Positions 60,239 through 64,000 of a DNA stretch of 64,000 bases are shown piece after piece. Position 1 is the first letter of the stretch. The number at the start of each line of letters is the position of its first letter. The stretch is from Hericium rajendrae (Eukaryota; Basidiomycota; Agaricomycetes; Russulales; Hericiaceae), in assembly GCA_033439255.1 (NCBI GenBank), contig CM065878.1, positions 1,550,001 through 1,614,000 on the forward strand. The letters are read 5' to 3'. Below the pieces are notes generated by a model. That model was not told the DNA's origin. It did not search any database and saw nothing but the letters and a program-made list of their open reading frames with translations. Position numbers and translations under genes: made by a program.

Positions 60239-61220
60239 ATGCGTACCCCCGCCCGCTCCTCCATCCTCCTCGTCTCCCTGGCCGTAGCCTCGCAACCCAT
60301 GGCGGCCCTGGCGGCCCCCATGGACTGACGCCATGGAAATCCAAGCCCGCGGTAACCCCCTCGCACCCGTTGGCGACCTCCTCGAAAAGCTCCCCATCCT
60401 CGGCCCCATCCTCAGGCCCGTCGTGCACGCGCTCGGCCTGGACGAGCGATGCCGCGACGATGTCCGCCGAAGAGGCGGGGCCGCCGGACCCCAACGCCGT
60501 TTACATGGCCGTGCAGCAGGCCGCCGCCGACATCCCGAACGCGCTCGCAAACCTCATCGTGGACGCGCTCAACGCGACTCAAGGCGCGGCGGCGGCCGGC
60601 GCGGGCGCACTCCCCATCCAGCTGCCCGTCCCGCTGCCCATCTCACCGCCTGCGCCCATCTCGCCGCCTACGCTGCCCATCGCGCTGCCCCCGCTGCCCA
60701 TCACGCCGTCTGCGCTCCCGGTCCCGCTGCCCGCTCTGCCCGCGCTCCCGGTCTCGCCCCCCGCGGCAGCGGCGGCGCTCCCTGTCCCGCTCCCCATCGG
60801 CTCAGCGCCCGCGCCTCCCGGCGGCGGACCACCTGCGCCTCCCAACGGCGCACCTGCGCCCCCTGGCGGCGGACCACCCGCGCCTCCCAATGGAGCACCT
60901 GCGCCCCCTGGCGGTGGACCACCCGCACCCCCTGGCGGAGCACCTGCGCCCCCGGCGGTGGACCACCCGCGCCTCCCAATGGAGCACCTGCGCCCCCTGA
61001 CGGCGCGCCCGCCCCGCCGCCGCCGCCCGCGGAGAGGCGCATGTTCCGCAAGACGGGACCAGCGATGCTCGTGAAGAAGCCCGAGGCGGATGTGTCGGTC
61101 AGCTTGGGGAAGCACCACACGAGCACGGGCACCGCGATGCACACGACTACGGGCACGGCGACGGGCACGAGCGAGCGACAGAGAGCACGACGGGGACGGC
61201 GAGGTGAGGCCTTGATTTAA
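60239..61220 (+). CDS. Secreted proline-rich repeat protein (several frame breaks)
   Basis: The Met at 60239 starts a good signal peptide (MRTPARSSILLVSLAVASQP, ending MAALA). The frame then changes by one base near 60322 into EIQARGNPLAPVGDLLEKLP, ILGPILRPVVHALGLDE, and again near 60450 into MSAEEAGPPDPNAVYMAVQQ, LANLIVDALNAT. A long Pro/Leu-rich part (PLPISPPAP) and PPGGGPPAPPNGAPA repeats follow. Near 60953 the frame returns to reach a stop at 61220. The last change coincides with one repeat copy being one base shorter than its sisters, so these are probably base errors in one gene of about 325 residues. The Ala/Pro core recalls cell-wall or extracellular linker proteins. I know no family and infer secretion only from the signal. 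Confidence 0.6.
60815..61010 (+). repeat. Tandem repeats coding PPGGGPPAPPNGAPA
   Basis: Four to five copies of a 45-nt unit (GCGCC, CCTGGCGG, GGACCACC-like blocks) encode APAPPGGGPPAPPNG. Copies are near-identical in DNA, with an alternation of GGCGGC and GGCGGT codons. The copy at about 60947-60957 reads GCGCCCCCGGCGG where the others have GCGCCCCCTGGCGG. Confidence 0.8.
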
Positions 61221-61570
61221 ATTGGGCCAGGGGCTGGGAAGTGGATAGAATAGGGAGTAAAAATAGAAAATGCAGTAGAAGGCGGTTGGCTGGTTGGTTG
61301 TTACATAAATCGTAGAATAGAAAATTAGTAGAATATTGGGTTGGTTGCTATAACCCTAAATGGATGTTGAAACGTTGATTACTGGGACGGATGGTTTGTA
61401 GTAATAGATCACGGGTTCGCAAACGGGGCTTTCGGTCTGATCTAAATGGTATTCGGCACGGGAAACTACAAGTCTGTGTCGCAATGGACGGATATTATCT
61501 ATAACATACAACACGCATGACTGCTACTCATTCCGCTGACCACCATCTGTCGTGCTTATGACAGCAACGC
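61221..61570. other. Convergent intergenic region
   Basis: This AT-rich spacer lies between the stops of the secreted repeat protein and glutaredoxin. No gene or RNA feature was seen. Confidence 0.5.
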
Positions 61571-62116
61571 CTACTGGTTGAGCAGCTCGGCGATCTTGCC
61601 CTGGGAGTGGAGGACACGACGGCGTCAGAGCCTGTCGAAGCGTTGTTAGCGACCTGACAGACATGAGAACGCAGACAGCGTACCTCCAATCTGCTTCTTG
61701 TCTATAAACAGATGGTGATTTCGTTAGATGGGTACTAGGACGACGGAGCCAGGGCGGCAGACGTACTGATGAAGACGTTGGGGACGGTGCGCTGGCCGGT
61801 GAGCTCGGCGAGGTAGTCCTGGATGGCGCTGCCGTCGTCGCGCTGGTCAAGCCTGTACATTCCTCCCGGAATCAGTTCCGCGCGGGTTATAATTAGGCAG
61901 GTCAAGCACGCACTCGAAGACCGTCGGGTTGGTGTCGGGGAAGTCGGACGCGAACAGGCCTTTGGCGCGCTTGCAGTACGGGCAGTAGGACTTGGAGAAG
62001 ATAACAAGCTTGTTCTGCGCAATGGCGTCCTACGGAGATCGATCAGCCTCAGATCTGCTAATTGCGGCGTTCCCGGCCGACGGAAGACTTACGTCGACGA
62101 GCTGCTTGACGGACAT
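61571..62116 (-). CDS. GRX1: Dithiol glutaredoxin
   Basis: Five exons (62116-62093, 62029-61914, 61852-61767, 61701-61684, 61631-61571) give about 101 residues. The active site is the classic [15 protein letters not shown] (CPYC). It is followed by [15 protein letters not shown], the cis-Pro loop [17 protein letters not shown], and the C-terminal helix [12 protein letters not shown]. Short size and no presequence indicate a cytosolic Grx1/Grx2-type enzyme that reduces protein-glutathione disulfides. The fourth coding exon is only 18 nt. Near 61605 one base appears to be missing: the frame leading into [10 protein letters not shown] is one off, and the last exon is one base short of closing in phase. 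Confidence 0.85.
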
Positions 62117-62372
62117 TTCTCTAAGTTGGCGGGGGGTTGGGGTGGACGAGGACGGGGAAGAGGCTGAGAAGGAATACAGGATGGAAGCTGAGGAGAACGG
62201 GCGGACGGCAGCCTTATAAATCCTCGGGAACATGGCACTGCAGGAATCTGAGAGGAATGGGAAGGCACGCGATGACGCGACCACCCTCCTCGGCCATGTG
62301 ACCACCGCGACGCGTTGCTCAGCAAGCTATCCTCGTCCCACTGCTCTCCATAGTTCTCCATACGGTGCAAAC
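62117..62372. promoter_or_regulatory. Bidirectional promoter between glutaredoxin and NIF3
   Basis: The start codons of two divergent genes lie 256 bp apart. GC-rich near both ends; no factor site was assigned. Confidence 0.5.
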
Positions 62373-63521
62373 ATGTCCGTGACAAGGCTTATCACAAAGT
62401 TGATGGAGCGGCTCGCTCCCCCCAGCCTCGCCGAGAGCTGGGACAACGTGAGCATTGCTAACAACCGCGTGACGATTGTAAGTACTGACGTCCATATGTG
62501 CCCATCAGGTCGGATTGCTGCTAGGTCGCGCATATCCTGCTTCTCACGATCCCCAAAGTCTGAACCTCGACATGTACAGAGGCCCCCTTCCAGCCCCAGC
62601 GTGATGTGCATAATATCTTGCTCACCATCGAGTGCGTCCCCCGACCCCGCATCTCGTCGATTAAGCCAATTAGCCCCACCCTACAGCCTAACCACCAAAG
62701 TCGTCGACGAAGCCATCGCCCTCCCCGCCTCCGCCATCATCGCCTACCACCCGCCCATCTTCAAGCCCCTCCGCGCGCTCACGCTCGCCAACCCCCTGCA
62801 GACGTCCCTCCTGCGCTGCGCCGCCGCCGGCATCTCCGTCTACGCGCCGCACACCGCGCTCGACAGCGTCTCGGGCGGGATCAACGACTGGCTCGCGCGT
62901 GGCCTCGGCGCGGGCGAGGTGCGCGTGCTGCAGCCCGAGGGCGGCGTCGGTCGTGTCGTCATACTGCGCGAGAAAGTCAGCATGGGCGTGCTGCAGGAGC
63001 GCATCAAGCGCCATTTGCAGCTCTCGCATCGTGCGCTGTCCTGTTTGTTTCTACATCTGTGCTTGTGCTGAGGTGGTTGGGTTCTGTAGTGCAGGTCGCG
63101 CTTTCGGACGCGGATCCGGGGCAGGACGTCCAGTCCATCGCGATATGTGCGGGGTCTGGTGGCTCCGTGCTGGTTGGCGCGGACGCGGACGTCTACTGGA
63201 CGGGCGAGATGTCGCACGTAGGCGATTTTGGAATTGAACAGCGCACATGGTTGATATTTTCTTTCAGCACGAAGTCCTCGCCGCCGTTGCGGCTGGTAAA
63301 AACGTTGTCCTCTGTAAGCACTTCATCTGATGTGTCCCCATTGACAACCACTTATTCTGGTGACAGGCGGTCATACGAACACGGAACGCCCGTATCTTGA
63401 CACACTCGCTCAGTTGCTCGAGTCTAATCTCAAGGGCCTCGAAGGAGAAGACAAAGTGATTGCCGAGCAATTGCGTATCCATGTCAGCAAAAAAGATCGG
63501 CATCCTTTGGACATTGTATAG
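62373..63521 (+). CDS. NIF3: NIF3/DUF34 family protein (GTP cyclohydrolase I type 2-like)
   Basis: Exons 62373-62447, 62509-62631, 62687-63030, 63090-63217, 63268-63313 and 63367-63521 encode about 290 residues. Hallmarks: LAESWDNVGLLLGR at the start, LLTIDLTTKVVDEAI, the metal-ligand IIAYHPPIFKPLRAL, ISVYAPHTALDSVSGGINDW with the second metal site, and the C-terminal VYWTGEMSHHEVLAAVAAGK and CGHTNTERPYL. The family forms dinuclear-metal hexamers conserved from bacteria to humans, with an uncertain physiological role. A C5 run at 62583-62587 has one base too many: with four C the frame reads GPFQPQRDVHNILLTI, and exon 2 then has the right length. The Met at 62373 is the first after a promoter-like stretch. 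Confidence 0.87.
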
Positions 63522-64000
63522 TGTCGCGTCGTGCATGAAAGACAAGATATGACAATAGATATTGCGTTGACTACCGTCTGAACACGGATGTGTTGGCAGT
63601 CATAGCAACACAGCTTAGCTGCAAAACGATAAGTGCCAACCTGCGCCGCCGAGCTAGTTACCAACGGGTGACCGTGGTAGGACGAGATGCACAGGTCTTT
63701 TGATGGTATTTCGATGCTGGATGGAGTGAGAGAATACATAGAAACTCTTGTCCGGGTTGTTTTCATGATGATGATTTTAGTGACATGATTTGCAATTTTC
63801 TGGGCTCGTTAGAAAAACGGCTAGATATGCTCTATTACACCGTTATAAACCACCATAATTATGAAGCCATGCCAACATAGTAAGATGACCATATTCGTAG
63901 CAACTCGTATATTGTAGCTCGTGTTTCCGTGCCCTATGCTCCTCTAATAAGTAGTTATAGGCTAACAGGTACAACCCCCTGTGCTCAGCCTGAATAACGT
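63522..64000. other. Right flank, no gene recognised
   Basis: This AT-rich sequence downstream of NIF3 should include its 3' UTR. A minus-strand open frame near 63410-63766 has no family resemblance. The next gene is presumably outside the window. Confidence 0.5.

Noticed and set aside
60579-61142. Gly/Ala-rich minus-strand frames over the secreted repeat gene
   Set aside because: They are antisense shadows of a GC-rich Pro repeat; a stop-free antisense frame is expected from that composition.

Overview
The window is nuclear DNA from a filamentous fungus, almost certainly a basidiomycete (Agaricomycetes). Genes are dense and on both strands, most are split by many 45-75 nt introns with GTRNGT/YAG borders, and intergenic gaps are short. 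The family set also fits: Rad5 with HIRAN and RING domains, raptor/Kog1, p150 dynactin, AP-3 delta, FCP1, a Zn2Cys6 regulator and Rcf2. I saw no transposon, CRISPR array, phage or bacterial operon. I found 22 genes that I can assign to a family or describe, two weaker gene calls, and one tRNA-like fragment. Exon borders were worked out by hand from splice sites, codon phase and family motifs, so borders may be off by a base or two.

Layout. 0.5-6.8 kb: a methyltransferase with a Pro/Ser-rich insert, then a divergent translation pair (eEF2-lysine methyltransferase and mitoribosomal mS45). 7-16.3 kb: an MFS permease, the chaperonin subunit CCT7, and divergent from it a Rad5/HLTF-type helicase-ubiquitin ligase. 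16.3-18.2 kb: largely non-coding, with half of a tRNA-Leu. 18.2-21.6 kb: Rcf2 (respiratory supercomplex factor), then a divergent pair of transcription factors (Zn2Cys6 and bHLH). 22.2-27.7 kb: accessory metabolism (MDR oxidoreductase, nitrilase, basic-secretory-protein-like metallopeptidase). 27.9-43.3 kb: FCP1 CTD phosphatase, an APH-like kinase, p150 dynactin and, divergent from it, raptor/Kog1. 43.5-51.7 kb: a histone-deacetylase-fold enzyme, AP-3 delta, and an STE20/GCK-type kinase. 52.3-58.7 kb: a small membrane protein, a large E2 ubiquitin-conjugating enzyme with a cysteine-rich N-terminal half, and a cation diffusion facilitator. 60.2-63.5 kb: a secreted Pro-rich repeat protein, then a divergent glutaredoxin/NIF3 pair.

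Two observations stand out. First, the Rad5 gene reads through its Walker A region only if a 5-nt exon and then a 3-nt exon are spliced in; together they restore the family motif exactly. The CDF gene has a 7-nt exon of the same kind. Second, about thirty single-base frame breaks interrupt otherwise well-conserved genes. Many lie in short homopolymers, and both apparent deletions and insertions occur. Exon-phase arithmetic shows many of them independently of homology. Long genes such as raptor (4.8 kb of coding sequence), CCT7 and the permease are clean. The simplest reading is residual indel error in the assembly rather than a block of pseudogenes. The conceptual proteins of the affected genes should therefore not be taken literally.

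Most genes are housekeeping. The pairs are functionally suggestive only at the level of shared promoters: translation (EFM3/mS45), redox/metal (Grx/NIF3), and regulation (Zn2Cys6/bHLH). I did not find a multi-gene system with a clear new joint function.
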